From contig OU342809.1 of the NCBI GenBank assembly GCA_910591455.2, forward strand, positions 4,560,363 through 4,624,362: a stretch of 64,000 nt of DNA, written 5' to 3'. The position numbers and the translations under genes were made by a program. The notes under the pieces were generated by a model. That model was not told where the DNA came from and made no database searches. It saw only the letters and a program-made list of their open reading frames with translations. Position 1 is the first letter of the stretch, and the number at the start of each line of letters is the position of its first letter. Below are positions 1 through 11,166 of this stretch, piece after piece. This stretch comes from Pholis gunnellus (lineage: Eukaryota; Chordata; Actinopteri; Perciformes; Pholidae).

Positions 1-325
1 TACTCCTTCTTATAGTCTGCAGCCTGAGCGGAGAGGCTAACATGACGACAAATGTCCAGGTTTGAGGACCATCAACTGTCAAATACACTGCGTCTCTCAA
101 CAAGATGGTGGCAAAACCTCCATTGTAGCCACAAATACTTTTAGCTGATGACTTGTGTGCGTGCGTCTCTAAGGTGTTGATGCAAACCATTTATACAAAT
201 GTTTACTGAACAAATAAACATATTCCTTAATAGATGGGTTTTAACACATTTTTTAACACATATTTTATGTCCCAACGCATCCAAAAGGTGATAAGTTCGA
301 TAGGAAAAGAAACGGAATATCTCAC
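1..325 (-). other. Start of intron after exon 12 (left edge)
   Basis: From the GTGAGA donor at 325 to the window edge. It is AT-rich, with no HMG-box continuation (no SRWKSM or YYEEQ coding in the minus frames), so the next exon is outside. No repeat of note. Confidence 0.8.
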
Positions 326-496
326 CGAGGATCTTGCTGATGTTGGAGTTGTGCATGTCAGGGAAGGTCTGCAGGATCTTCCTCCTCTCGTCTTTGGCCC
401 ACACCATGAAGGCGTTCATGGGCCTCTTGATGTGGGGCTCGGCGTTGTTCCTGCCCCGCGCCTCCCTGAACACTCTTGCCTCTGTGATGCTACTCC
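326..496 (-). CDS. sox6: sox6 coding exon 12 (first half of HMG box)
   Basis: Residues 534-591 (the last codon split): SSITEARVFREARGRNNAEP, HIKRPMNAFMVWAKDERRKI, LQTFPDMHNSNISKIL. This is the N-terminal part of the SOX HMG domain, which binds the minor groove at (A/T)ACAA(T/A)G and bends DNA. RPMNAFMVW is the diagnostic Sox signature. Human SOX6 differs here by QAF for QTF and a few flanking residues. The acceptor is GTCACTACAG (AG at 498-497) and the donor is CTCG|GTGAGA (GT at 325-324). Phase is 1 in and 1 out, 171 bp. The remaining HMG helices and the C-terminus are encoded left of the window, so the gene is truncated here by the window edge, not by mutation. Confidence 0.97.
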
Positions 497-1613
497 CTGT
501 AGTGACACAAAGGGATAACATTCTCAGCATGCCCATCTTTGACACATTCATCTGTCATACTTTCACGCTTGAACATTTGGGATATTGCACTGATATGAAT
601 GAGCCCTTCCTGTTTGTTTCTTCAGCCCTTGATCCTCGAGAAAGGATGTATAACATAAGTATAACAAAAGTGTGATGGGGGTCTTGCTGGGACGCCCTCA
701 ACATGCTCACACAAACACACATGAGCTATACACACCATAGTCAGTTGGCTTCCGCCTGATAGTATCTCAGAGCCTACGCTGCTGTGTTTAGTCCTCTGAT
801 TCTAAACTAAACCACAATGAGCACTCCTCATCGCCTGTAAACACTGGTGTTTTATGAGTAACAGGTGGGTTGGGAGAAAAACTTTAACACCAAGTCAGTG
901 TCTTTAGACTTCATTCAGAAATGGTATTTTATGCACCAGTAACTGGTAACTGCATGTACTCCGTAAAAGAAGTCTTGCTATCATTTGTTATAAAATTCTT
1001 TTTTGCAGTAAACTTCATTGACCATTAGCCCCCACACACTTGCTGTATGTCTTCGCCTGCTCTTGTTTGCATACTTGGACTGGGTGGGATCTTGTGTCAC
1101 AAACACTCAGTGTGAAAATAACAGTGTGAAATTGTTCAAGAGCGTAAACTGTTGACATTGAACACTCTGTTTAGCTGTTGAGGGTGTCCTTCACCGTAGC
1201 ACCCTGAGAAGCACAATAAATATTTGTATTCCCTGAATACCTGCGTGTTCTGGCTTTCTGGAAGATGCTTTCTTCTTTATTGCGGATTTCTGAGATGGCA
1301 GAACACTAGAAGTAGGGCCTCTTCCATGTGGGGCCCACGGAGTTAAGGGTCACTGGTACCAATTTAGTCTGAATAGGATGTGACTGCTTCTAACTGAGAC
1401 TCTGCTTCTCAAAGCTCCAGCAACTCCTTCCTATATCCCTCTAGCCTTCCATTTTCTACCATGTCTTTTCTCCATCTGCATACATTTCTCAATTACCAGG
1501 ATCATAAGCTTCCAGAAATGAGGAGTGTAAGAATCAGAAAGGTAAGCGAAACAAACCAAAAGAAGAGCCTTTGAAAAAGAGGAAAAAGGGAAGAAGAGTA
1601 AGGTGGTGCTTAC
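497..1613 (-). other. sox6 intron between exons 11 and 12
   Basis: Smallest intron (1117 bp), with GTAAGC donor and CTACAG acceptor. Unique-looking sequence without microsatellites over 20 bp. No cassette coding for the LQQYYCWP insert of mammalian SOX6 was recognised on the minus strand. Confidence 0.75.
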
Positions 1614-1722
1614 CATCCAGATCTTCTGGTCTCGTCAGGTCGATGACTCGGTGGACCATCTTCCCAGCATCCTCCCCAAGCTTACCCAGGTGCTGGCTCA
1701 GCGTCTCATAGTGCAGCCGCTC
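1614..1722 (-). CDS. sox6: sox6 coding exon 11 (VIDLTRPED)
   Basis: Residues 498-533 plus one base: ERLHYETLSQHLGKLGEDAG then [16 protein letters not shown]. Human SOX6 has [20 protein letters not shown] and [21 protein letters not shown] is characteristic of SOX6 rather than SOX5. The acceptor is TGTTGCAG (AG at 1724-1723) and the donor is GATG|GTAAGC (GT at 1613-1612), strong. Phase is 0 in and 1 out. Joined to exon 12 it reads PEDLDGSSITEARVF, lacking the roughly 20-residue insert with LQQYYCWP found in one mammalian SOX6 form. Confidence 0.95.
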
Positions 1723-2451
1723 CTGCAACACAAGAACAAAACACATGAGCGGTTATTCGAAGAAAGTTGCAAATAAAGATGAAACGAGACACGAGCTGCC
1801 CCAAAAACGTTTCAATTCAATGCAGTTCTTATTATCTAATGTCTGGATCAAGTCCCTGTGTGTGCCTGGCATCTTTTAAATTGGGTCACTGGGGATGACT
1901 GCGATGGTAATGACAATAAAACAAATTGCCAGGTTGAGTTGGCACAAAGGAAAGTCCAGCACCTAAAAGTGGGCGGTTTATTTCGATGCAGCTCCATAAC
2001 TTTTATTTCACAGTATCTGAGGGGTGTTGGCTCATTACCGTGCCGTAAGCTCAGTCGATTGCCCCTTCAGCACCGCGCTAATAAACAGTGTCTTCCCCGG
2101 CCTCCTAGCATCATGCGCTCTCTCTGATTCTGCCTTCTGCCTGCCACTCCACTTCTGAGACAAATAACTTCTACAAGCCGCCTGCCTTGGGGCCTTCCAG
2201 CTAAAATTACCCCACCACGCTCCCAAACTGTGGTGGAAAACATCGAACCCTCCGCACAGCTACCGCAGATCTACACTCCTCCTCTCCTCTCCTCTCTTAT
2301 CCCCTGCCCTCCCTCCCTCCCTCCCGCCTCTCCTCCTTTTTCTGGTGACAGAGGCATTTTGTTTGACGCAAGGAATGGTTGCTGGGTGAAGTCATGCCGC
2401 GGTAGCCGCTGGCAGAGTTGGTGGAACTTAGGGGCCGGCGTGTATGTGTAC

Positions 2452-2458
<7 letters not shown>

Positions 2459-2520
<62 letters not shown>
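2459..2520. repeat. TG microsatellite
   Basis: Uninterrupted (TG)31, preceded by a short TATATA stretch. Confidence 0.98.
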
Positions 2521-2522
<2 letters not shown>

Positions 2523-5500
2523 TATAGATGAGGAGTCGACGCGGGCCAATGTCAGCACTACGGCAGGGCTGTAATCAGGCCCACCACAGAACATGTGCCT
2601 GGGCAGTGCCATGCTCACCGCAGGAAGCAACCGCCTAACAAAGGACTAAAGAAAAGAGAGACAGAGGGAGATAGAAAGAGCAAACAGGAGTGGAAAACTA
2701 GACCAGAAACAAGAATAAGGACTTTAGCTTGCAGTGTTAAACAATAGCATGCAAGTGGAACGCGGCCATCGCCCATGATGATTTTGCTCAGACAACTGGA
2801 AGTACTCTAAACATTAAAAGTTAGAGAAGATTGAATTCACGGTTCTTGAAAAGATGCTAAACATTACCGCTTTGCACTGTAGCGCTATCAGATGCACCAC
2901 AGAGCATAAGTTAAGTAGTTAGAGACCTAATGGGAGGAGACGATGGAAAACTAATGCACAGTAGAGTTAGGGTTCTGGAAAATAGACTAGGACAGCACCA
3001 ATAGAGGAAGGCTGATCCAAAATACAGATTAACAGCAGACCTGGGTCAAAATTTGCAAATATTCCATGCGGTTGGTCTACTTTTGGTCTACTTGAAAGTT
3101 CTTGTGGCGAATGCAATAAGGAGCTGTCTTTACTTTGTTTAGTCAAGATTGAAATAGGTTTGGCCTGCGCGCCCGCTGGTTTGATACTGGACTGCTGCCT
3201 TTTGGAGCAGCATTATAGACTTTTTTTTAATTTTCTTTCATGAGTCTCCAATTGTATTGTGTACACGATTGTATTGTGCTCCTATAAAAGCTTTTGTCTT
3301 CATAGCAGAGGGTTGTTCTGGTTAAAAACAGTCAAGGCTTTTGAGTCCTGTTGTTCATGCAGTTGCAGTGAAGAGGAAGCACACTTATTCAGGATAGACT
3401 GTTTTGCGTATTTTGAATGGCTTTCAGACAGCAAAAACCCACCCATCACGTCCTGTACTTGATATTTCATTACTATTTAACACAGGCCTGAATCGGAGCA
3501 AACAAAGTAGCAATTCAAAGCAGACAAGTTGACGAATCAAGGACTAAATTAATTAAACACACAGAGTTGCAGGGGCAAAGGTAAATCAAATCAAAGGACT
3601 AATTAAATATATCAGAGTTAAAGGACAAAAACAGAAGGGAAGAGGTGCGTAACATTCACGTCAAAAACAAGCACTGGAGAAACAAATCACATCTGTGTAT
3701 GTTTAACACGCTTATTGCTTTAACTGGGTCTACGGCCCAATATTGCTGCTGAATGTATATTTCATAATTTAAGAGACACCCGACTCTTCCGTGTCACCCC
3801 ACAGTTGCCAACGCTCTAAACATCACTGTTGTTTTTTTTTTTTTTAAATCCACACCGTACTGAGCTCATTACCACAGTTACAACTCGCCCACCGCCAGCA
3901 CGGCCTGCATCCAGCTGACCCGCAACCGTTTACTGTCTCCTCCCGGGCCAATCAAGTTTGGCAACCTCATCGGCCCCCTCCCACCGTTCCCTCTCTATTC
4001 CTATTTTCTTCATCTTTCTTGCTCTCTTTCCTTCTTCAGACTTTGCTGTGTGCCGATAGAGCTGTCCGTCAGCCCCGTCCCCCTCCTTCTCCTTTTTACC
4101 ATTCCTCCTATTCATAGCCCTTAACACCGCCACCAGCCCTCCACCCCTCGAGGCTCCAACCCCAAAGAAGTAGACACTCAACAGTCTATTTGCAGGTGCC
4201 AGTACTCAGCTTTGTAGTATACATTATTATAATGTGTATCATTCAGGCTTCAAATACAGCAACATTACTGTGACCTTTAATCAAGACATGGAGCCGCCTG
4301 AGCTGTCGGTTTAACAGGCTCACTTCCTACAAAGACCAAACTCAGCAGCAGAGCCAATATAAACTTCTATACAACCATTTCCTCCCTCCAGACTTACTCT
4401 GCTCAACCAACAGAAACTGTACTTTTCAACTATTCAACAGACAACATACATCTCTCTATAATGGGCCTCATTAAGTTAAATACTAATTTCAAAACTGTGC
4501 AAAAGTTAAGAAGTCGAAATGTTTAAGAAACAACAGATGAGGGCAAAACTGCAAGTTTGACTTTTTAAACAATTTAAGTTGAAAGTGTAAACATGTAAAA
4601 TGTATGAATAGTTTGTTAAGGACAATATTACTTCTGTTCACTCTGACTTCTGATGGCAACCTTTTGTATTGAGGGGTAGCCGTACAGTTTCAACCTTCAC
4701 TACTTTAGTCAGGAAACTTTCGTGTTGGATTGTTGCCATTCATTTACATGAATTGCTTTCTTTTTTGTCTTGTGAAGGCCGGCGAAGGATCTGCTGACAG
4801 CTTTGGGTGAATACTTTTGCTATTCAGCACTTCGGTCAACTTAACCCTTTAATTGCGTAAGCAGAGACACTAAAAAACATCCATGTGTCCTCATCATTTA
4901 ACATTTACAATTTTAAAACCGGCTGTCGAGTGATGGTTTGCATAACAGGCATCATCCAAAGTGAGAAAACAGATTTTGGAGCAATAAAAAAAAACCTGTT
5001 TGTGTTCCTGCTTATGTGGCCTGTAGATTTACCTGCCATCACCCACCGTGTTCACCTCCTACGGAAACAGGAAAAGTAGTCCCTCGTGGTTCAAAGCAGT
5101 GAATTATCTTTTAAGTAAACATTACAGAGCTCCTGTTCAGAGTTGTGACACTTTTAAGGTTTAGACTTATAAATTCTACATGTTATGACTCCATGTTCTG
5201 ATTAGTTGGAGCCTGAGTGAACAATCGACCGGAGACACATGGTTGATTTTAGTGTTTTCATCCAAAACATGTCACTTGAGTTACGTGACAATCTCTCAGA
5301 ACTTCTTTTAAGTGGCTTTAAGGAGTGTTGTGTGGCTGTTTAGATTAAAAAAAAGAAAAAAAGCAGTGCACAAGTTTTTTTTTTGCACCCACACACACAT
5401 ACGCGGCGGCTATTTCAGTGAGCTTTGGCAGCCGCAGGCCAGCTGGACGCAACGTAAGCGTAAGGTGATACTCAACAATGCCACTAACTGGCCAGGCCTC

Positions 5501-5555
5501 TCGTCTGTACACCAGCTATAATGACATTAACATGGCGGAGGCCAGTGCAGAGCCA

Positions 5556-5557
<2 letters not shown>

Positions 5558-5634
<77 letters not shown>
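5558..5634. repeat. CA microsatellite, TATATA-interrupted
   Basis: Two CA runs separated by TATATA near 5605-5610, about 77 bp in all. Confidence 0.97.
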
Positions 5635-7005
5635 AAAGGAGCCCAGGATTACTTTCAGCTCTGAGGGAAATGTCCATGTCGTCTGGGCTAGAAATGAAAG
5701 CTGAGGGACAAAAATACCCAAACAGAAAGCGAAATAAACACAAACGCACGCAGTCAGACGTCACCGCGACAACTCAATAAATAGCTCAACATTCAATATA
5801 ACACTGAGGTACCATTAACAGCAGTTGTCTCATTCCCTCCAAAGACGCCTAATATGCTGCGTTAGTACAATGTCATAAAATAAAAAGGCTTGGCCGGAGC
5901 TTCAAAGTCTCTGTGTAACAAATTTATTTGACGAACAGAAAACAACACACAAATCCAAGGTAAAGAAAAAGAGTTGGTCTCGCTGCCTCCCGAGGTGGAG
6001 CGGGTGAGTCACACTCTCAGTATCCAGCAAGTTCCATCCATGAATTGTTTAAGACAGAGCAAAGCCTTTGAGTGCTTTAGAAAAAAAACACACACACATA
6101 AAAAAACTTCTCCGTCCAAAAGAAAAAAAATATGTATTTAAATCTAAGAGAAAGAGTCTTTGAGCTGCTGTTGTTAGGTAACGAATAACAAACTGACAAC
6201 AAACACCAAGGCCTGCTGTCGTCCTCGAACCGGAAACAATTACTTTGAGACTTTCCGAATGAGCTTTTTATTAGGAGGCATTGAGCTATAAACCAAATTA
6301 CTGCATCGCTTTGGTTTTGTTCTTATAAAGTTGGAAAATACAGCGCTTGAGAAGCACACAGGGCTCTCACTGCAATGCACCTTAATCTGTGATCATTCCG
6401 AAGTTAACTTTGTGCAAAAAAAAAAGGTCTTTTAAGCAAAAACTTACTTGGGAACATTTGTGGGATTTTTTCGCCAGACCTGCAGCAGACAACTCAAATT
6501 AAGTCTTAATAAACAATTTATTAGTAAAGGCCGTTGTATAATTTATATGTATGCGTTTGTCAGTGTTTACCAGCATAATGACTGAAAAAAAATCAACTTG
6601 GGACTGAGGATAAGTACAGCAGAGATATATTTTGCCAGATTTTGGATGTTTTCCTCCTGAAGATGCGAAGCAAACAAGTCCAAAAAAATTCAAAACAGCC
6701 TATCCTTGGAGTGCACCAATCATGACCTACTTGGGGTTGGCTGAGTTCAAAGTCTCCACCCCTAAAATATTCATGAGTTCCTCTCCTCCTCCTTCTCCTC
6801 ATCCTCACGAGCAACATGGTTTCAACATCAATTGCGCAGGAGAGCCGGTCTAATCATGTTCCCTATTTTACTGAACGTCTGATCCCTGGCATCCTTCATT
6901 GGCTGATCAGAGTGATAGAAGATGTTTTGGAATATGGATGTCCCGCTGGATATGAGATCCTGGTACAAAAACCCTATCTCCTTCAGCCCAGGGGGAGAGA
7001 TGAGC

Positions 7006-7025
7006 GGGGGGGGGGGGGGGGGGGG
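7006..7025 (+). repeat. Poly-G run (20 G)
   Basis: Twenty consecutive guanines on the plus strand (cytosines in the sox6 transcript). It can form G-quadruplex DNA and is prone to assembly error. Confidence 0.95.
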
Positions 7026-7134
7026 AGAGGTGAGCATGCAGGGGGGAGGTCCCTTTCCAGAGAAAGGCCCTTTAATTGGGCTAAAACCTCGAGGCCGGGA
7101 TCCCCCTCCAGGGCAAGTGAAGAGCTGGACTCCG

Positions 7135-7136
<2 letters not shown>

Positions 7137-7186
<50 letters not shown>
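7137..7186. repeat. AC microsatellite
   Basis: Perfect (AC)25 tract. Confidence 0.98.
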
Positions 7187-7189
<3 letters not shown>

Positions 7190-8202
7190 TGTTAACACCA
7201 TCTCCTCTCCCCCCAAAAACACCCACTTGGTCTCAGTCAAGGCAGGCACACAAACACACACGCACACATACGCTCAAACGCCAAAACCATCACTTGTCAT
7301 TGGCCCAGCTGCTCCGTCTTCAAAGCTGTTGGCTTCTGGGTGGCCGTGGAGATGAGAAGAGAAAAGAGAAGTACTCAAGAGCAGCCGCCCGAGCCAAACA
7401 ACACCAAAAATCATCCATGAATATTCGACAGACGAGACGCTGAGCTTAAATCTCTAAGACTGGGCAAATGAAATACGGGAGAAAATACGATATAGGAGCG
7501 AGGTGTTGTTCTGAATGCTGTATAGAGATGAACGCAAAAGAGATCCTCTTCCTTTTTCTCCCTCCCACATTACTCTGCATGCTCCTGTAGCTGTGGGCAG
7601 TTTAGAAGATGTGTTCACATCTTCTACTGGAGGAAAAGTAGTGATACCTCAATGTAAAAATACTCCAAGTGGCATCAAAGGTTTACTTCTATGTCTGTAA
7701 AAATATGTAGAAGCAGCGCAAGGATACGGGACCATAATCTTTAGGAAATGTACAAATGTACAGTGTACAGAATCTTATTAAATCTGTGCTAATTTGCATG
7801 CATTCCCAGAACAGAAACCTTGGGATTGGATAAAGGCAGGTTCAAAATGATTGTTTCATTTTGTTGAAAGATTAGAGTCAAAAGTTTTTATTTGAGGGAA
7901 TTTTGGATATCTCTTTTTATCACTCCATAAATCTGAAAGTATTGGCCATGATTTTGAAATAAAATGTAGTATAAATCATGCTATGAGTGAGGAATGTAGA
8001 GTGAAACCTTCAGAATATAGAGAGGAATGAAACTGGAAAGTCAACTCTTGCTGAAGGGGAGAATTCTGGTGAGAATGAACTCATTTAGAGAAAACTGTAC
8101 GTCTTGTAAAATTGCATACATTTTGAAGATACTACAGGTGAATAGGATAAAAACTAATTAACTAATAGATATCACAATGAAACCTTCCCATTTGATAAGT
8201 GT

Positions 8203-8205
<3 letters not shown>

Positions 8206-8238
<33 letters not shown>
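8206..8238. repeat. AG microsatellite
   Basis: Perfect (AG)n tract of about 33 bp. Confidence 0.97.
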
Positions 8239-8241
<3 letters not shown>

Positions 8242-8610
8242 AAATCAATGAGCCTGTTTTGAGAGTACATTCAGACAATTATTGTTTTATTTACGTTTTC
8301 TGAAGTTTCATGTTGAGACTCTACAGACGAAAGTAGAAGTAAAATAAACACCTAAATTTGTATTTTAGTTGTTTTATTTCCACTCGTCTGAAAGCAGACA
8401 TAGCTATAGCCCAAATGTCTCACCAGTGCATGAACAACCTTGGGTGTCTCTCCTACGCAGATCATATATTACGTCTATAACATTTGAATCTGCTAAATAA
8501 AAAGTAAGAATAGATGACAAATAGTGGAGGAAAAAAACAAAGAAACAAAGTTTGCCCGTTGGTGTGTGTCACATGAACTGTACAGTTTGTGTGTCTTTGC
8601 ATGTGTGTAC

Positions 8611-8612
<2 letters not shown>

Positions 8613-8660
<48 letters not shown>

Positions 8661-8672
8661 TGTGTGTGTGTG
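8613..8672. repeat. TG microsatellite downstream of exon 10
   Basis: TG run with a single AG interruption near 8659. In the transcript it is CA-rich and starts about 143 nt past the exon 10 donor. Confidence 0.97.
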
Positions 8673-8815
8673 CAATTACGATCAGAATTCTTTCTTCACA
8701 TGAAGGAAAATGCCTTTGAAAACATTTACAGCATGTGATTCCTATAGACCTCGTCAGTGAAGTGTGTCTGTGAATGTCCTTGTGTGGCCACATGTGATCT
8801 GTCTGTCCCTCTAAC

Positions 8816-9015
8816 CTTGTTGCCGTTGTTGAGGGTCATGCTGCTGAGGGCGGACAGTTTGGCCTCCAGGCTGTGGTGTCCCGGGTGCTGCTGATGCTGG
8901 TGGTGGAGCTGCTCCCTCTGGATCTGCTCCCTCATGCTCCTGGCCTCCTGGATGGCCTTCATCACGGCGTCCTGGTCCCCAAAGAGCGCCGTGGAGTTGA
9001 GGCTGGACAGGATGT
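8816..9015 (-). CDS. sox6: sox6 coding exon 10 (second coiled coil)
   Basis: Residues 431-497: [67 protein letters not shown]. Human SOX6 reads [36 protein letters not shown], the second conserved coiled coil of SoxD proteins. The His/Gln-rich stretch ([11 protein letters not shown]) replaces the human QQQQQPHGVD segment. The acceptor is CCCTCCCAG (AG at 9017-9016), preceded by a 22-bp tandem duplication. The donor is AACAAG|GTTAGA. Phase is 1 in and 0 out, 200 bp. Confidence 0.95.
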
Positions 9016-9020
9016 CTGGG

Positions 9021-9064
9021 AGGGGAGGACAGGATGGGAGAGAGGGGAGGACAGGATGGGGGAG
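9021..9064. repeat. 22-bp tandem duplication at exon 10 acceptor
   Basis: The unit beginning AGGGGAGGACAGGATGGG is repeated at 9043 with period 22 and few mismatches. It forms the duplicated polypyrimidine tract of the exon 10 3' splice site on the minus strand. Confidence 0.9.
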
Positions 9065-9640
9065 AGGGACAACAGTCTGTTACTTTGACTGGCAGGAAAG
9101 GAAAGCAAAGAGCGCGTGGCTTTAAAAACAAGTCAGCGTAATCTATTATCATCAAATATTAATGACATAAGAAAGAACAATTAAAAAACTTTATTAGCAA
9201 TATTTATTAACTCAAAAAACAATCTTCCTAATAAGTAGTTTGATCAGATTTACCCTAACATGAGCAAAAAACCCAACTGTTATCAGATTCTGATTCAAAA
9301 GTTCTGGTTAGCGCATATGTGACATCACTTTTTCCCAACAAAGCCACTTCAAACTAGAGAGAAGAGGACAGGGAAACCCACAAATAAAGAAATCTCATGT
9401 GTCTCATCTCATCTCTAACTAAAGCTAAGAATGTGAGGGGGAGGATGAATGCAGGGTATTGTTTTCATTTTTTAAACAACGTTTTAGTCTTTATTTTTTG
9501 ATCAACGATATTGCATGTTGATATCGTCGGTTAGTGCTTAACGACGATGATGTCATCTCGTCATCGTCTCGTCCTAGTCATGGACAAAGTAGTTGTTGAC
9601 GTAACAGTTATCCTCATGGTGTACCATATTATTCATGCAA

Positions 9641-9809
9641 GCCAATCAGAGCAGACTGGGCTTAAAGAGACAGACAAATACAGGTATATTAGGTATATTA
9701 GTATCGAGTAAAATAATGTGTTTTTACACTTAAGCACGTAAACAGGTTCTAGTAGAAACAATGAATACAAGTATGAACCTGTAAATGAATATAATGTGTC
9801 CCCTTTAAC
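9641..9809 (+). mobile_element. TTAA-flanked MITE-like repeat, 3' part (copy 1)
   Basis: Shares ordered blocks with the copy at 54059-54550: CCAATCAGAGCAG, ACTGGGCTT, TTCTAGTAGAAAC, a TACAAxTATGA block and an end of GTGTCCCCTTTAA. I recognise this sequence as a common teleost dispersed repeat. It is truncated at the 5' side. Non-coding, so it would depend on a transposase elsewhere. Confidence 0.75.
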
Positions 9810-10988
9810 AAACCAGAGGGTTTTGAGTCGGATGCTTTTGAACCACACCTCTATCTAACACTTGGAAAAAATCCAATTTTTGCTTATTTGTGTGATTTCA
9901 TGCTGCTCTATGATCACTCTTAAGTTGACGTAAGAGCTGAGAACCACACATTTAGCACGGCTGCATACAAATTCCGAAGGAATTCTGTTCAAACATCTGT
10001 ATGAAGTTTGGATTTTCTTCCAAACTCTTACTGGGGCCAAATGTCGCCAAAGTAGTTTTCCGGTCCACTTGTGTCTAAACACGACAGAACCTCCTCCCCC
10101 TTGTTTATGTGCCGCGCTTCACACTTTTTGAAGCCGATGCACATTTGAAGAATAAGGAAAATAAATAAATAAAAGCATGCAAAGTTTCCGTCGCCCTCCT
10201 CGTTTAATTAGCAGACAAGTAGGAAGCGCTGTATGCTTGGGTGGCCGTTAAAATGGGCAAAAAATAACTTTGCAGGGAACACGAGCGTCGCGTCCTCAAA
10301 GCCACTCCAGAGGAGCTGGCGAAATTGTTTTCTAGGGGGGTTATAATGAGAGGGTTTAGATTGGCCTTAATAACAGATAGCAGAGGTAGGGGCATAAAAG
10401 GTCTAGCGCGGGCAGACAATGATGTGAGGAAGCTCTTAAAAACCAAATAACGTGTGCTGGGTTTCACTGCTTCCGCTGCTGGGGTTTTCATTGGGGCTAA
10501 ATACAGGGCTTTGGACTCCTGTAAAACGCAAACACAGGCACACAAACACTACCACACACAAGTACACACACACACACACACACAAGTACACACAGGTCTC
10601 CTCGTGGAGTTGAGGTGTCTGCAGTCTATCAGACGCATGCGGCGCTGCTCGCTTTGACTGTGTGTGGCGAGGAGGAGGGAGGTGTTTGGGTGGGTGATGT
10701 TTTTGTTTTTCCGGTTGAGTGAAGACACAAGTTTTTACACTGTGAGCGAGGACGTGTTTGCTCTGGATGGATGCACGGTACAGATGTGAACAATACGCTG
10801 GTGTCTGAGTGTCTGTGTAGGAGACATTGTGTACGCGTACGAGTGTTTCCCCTTTGCGTTGTGAAGCAGTTTTCAGACCATGTGATTCTTACTGAACACG
10901 TCGGTGAAGCTAATGTATTCATTTTAGGCAGGGCAGCCAGGTGGCCCATCCTGCCTACCTACTAAAGGTGTCTGTGTTTGTTGCCTAC

Positions 10989-11166
10989 CCAGAGAGGTGT
11001 TCCTGCCCATGTTGGCGAGGGGGCTTGGGATGCGGCCCTTGCCCACGCCTGTAGGGCTGGACTTGCTCCCGGAGAACAGGCCGTGAGTCGGGGACGTCGG
11101 GGAGCGAAGAGGCTCGGCTGTCTTGGGTCTGGCTGAGAGGTTCAACGGCTGTGTGGACGCTTCCTC
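10989..11166 (-). CDS. sox6: sox6 coding exon 9 (PLNLS CtBP-binding motif)
   Basis: Residues 372-430 plus one base: EEASTQPLNLSARPKTAEPL, RSPTSPTHGLFSGSKSSPTG, VGKGRIPSPLANMGRNTSL. QPLNLS matches the Sox6 PLNLSS motif known to bind the co-repressor CtBP2, so this exon supports repressor activity. RPKTAEP and SPTSPT follow as in mammals. The acceptor is TTCTAACAG (AG at 11168-11167) and the donor is CTGG|GTAGGC. Phase is 0 in and 1 out, 178 bp. The second half is more divergent from human than the first, as expected for a low-constraint linker. Confidence 0.95.

Larger units (their letters stand above)
1723..8815 (-). other. sox6 intron between exons 10 and 11
   Basis: 7.1 kb with a GTTAGA donor. 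It holds CA/TG tracts at 2459-2520, 5558-5634, 7137-7186 and 8613-8672, a GA tract at 8206-8238, a 20-G run at 7006-7025 and pyrimidine-rich DNA around 3950-4180. Between these, 2640-3830, 4200-5300, 5800-6900 and 7500-8200 hold AT-rich single-copy-looking sequence with no recognisable gene or element. Confidence 0.7.
9016..10988 (-). other. sox6 intron between exons 9 and 10
   Basis: 2.0 kb. It contains the 22-bp tandem duplication beside the exon 10 acceptor, a short GACGATGA/TCATCGTC inverted repeat at 9543-9568, one partial TTAA-flanked repeat copy (9641-9809) and a short CA tract near 10565-10583. Nothing else recognised. Confidence 0.7.

Noticed and set aside
5478..5780. Open frames of CA/TG repeats (His-Thr or Val-Cys runs), here and at about 2.4, 7.1, 8.6, 22.4, 25.4, 27.8, 30.5, 34.5, 49.5 and 63.3 kb
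   Set aside because: They are translations of dinucleotide microsatellites with no other coding signal.
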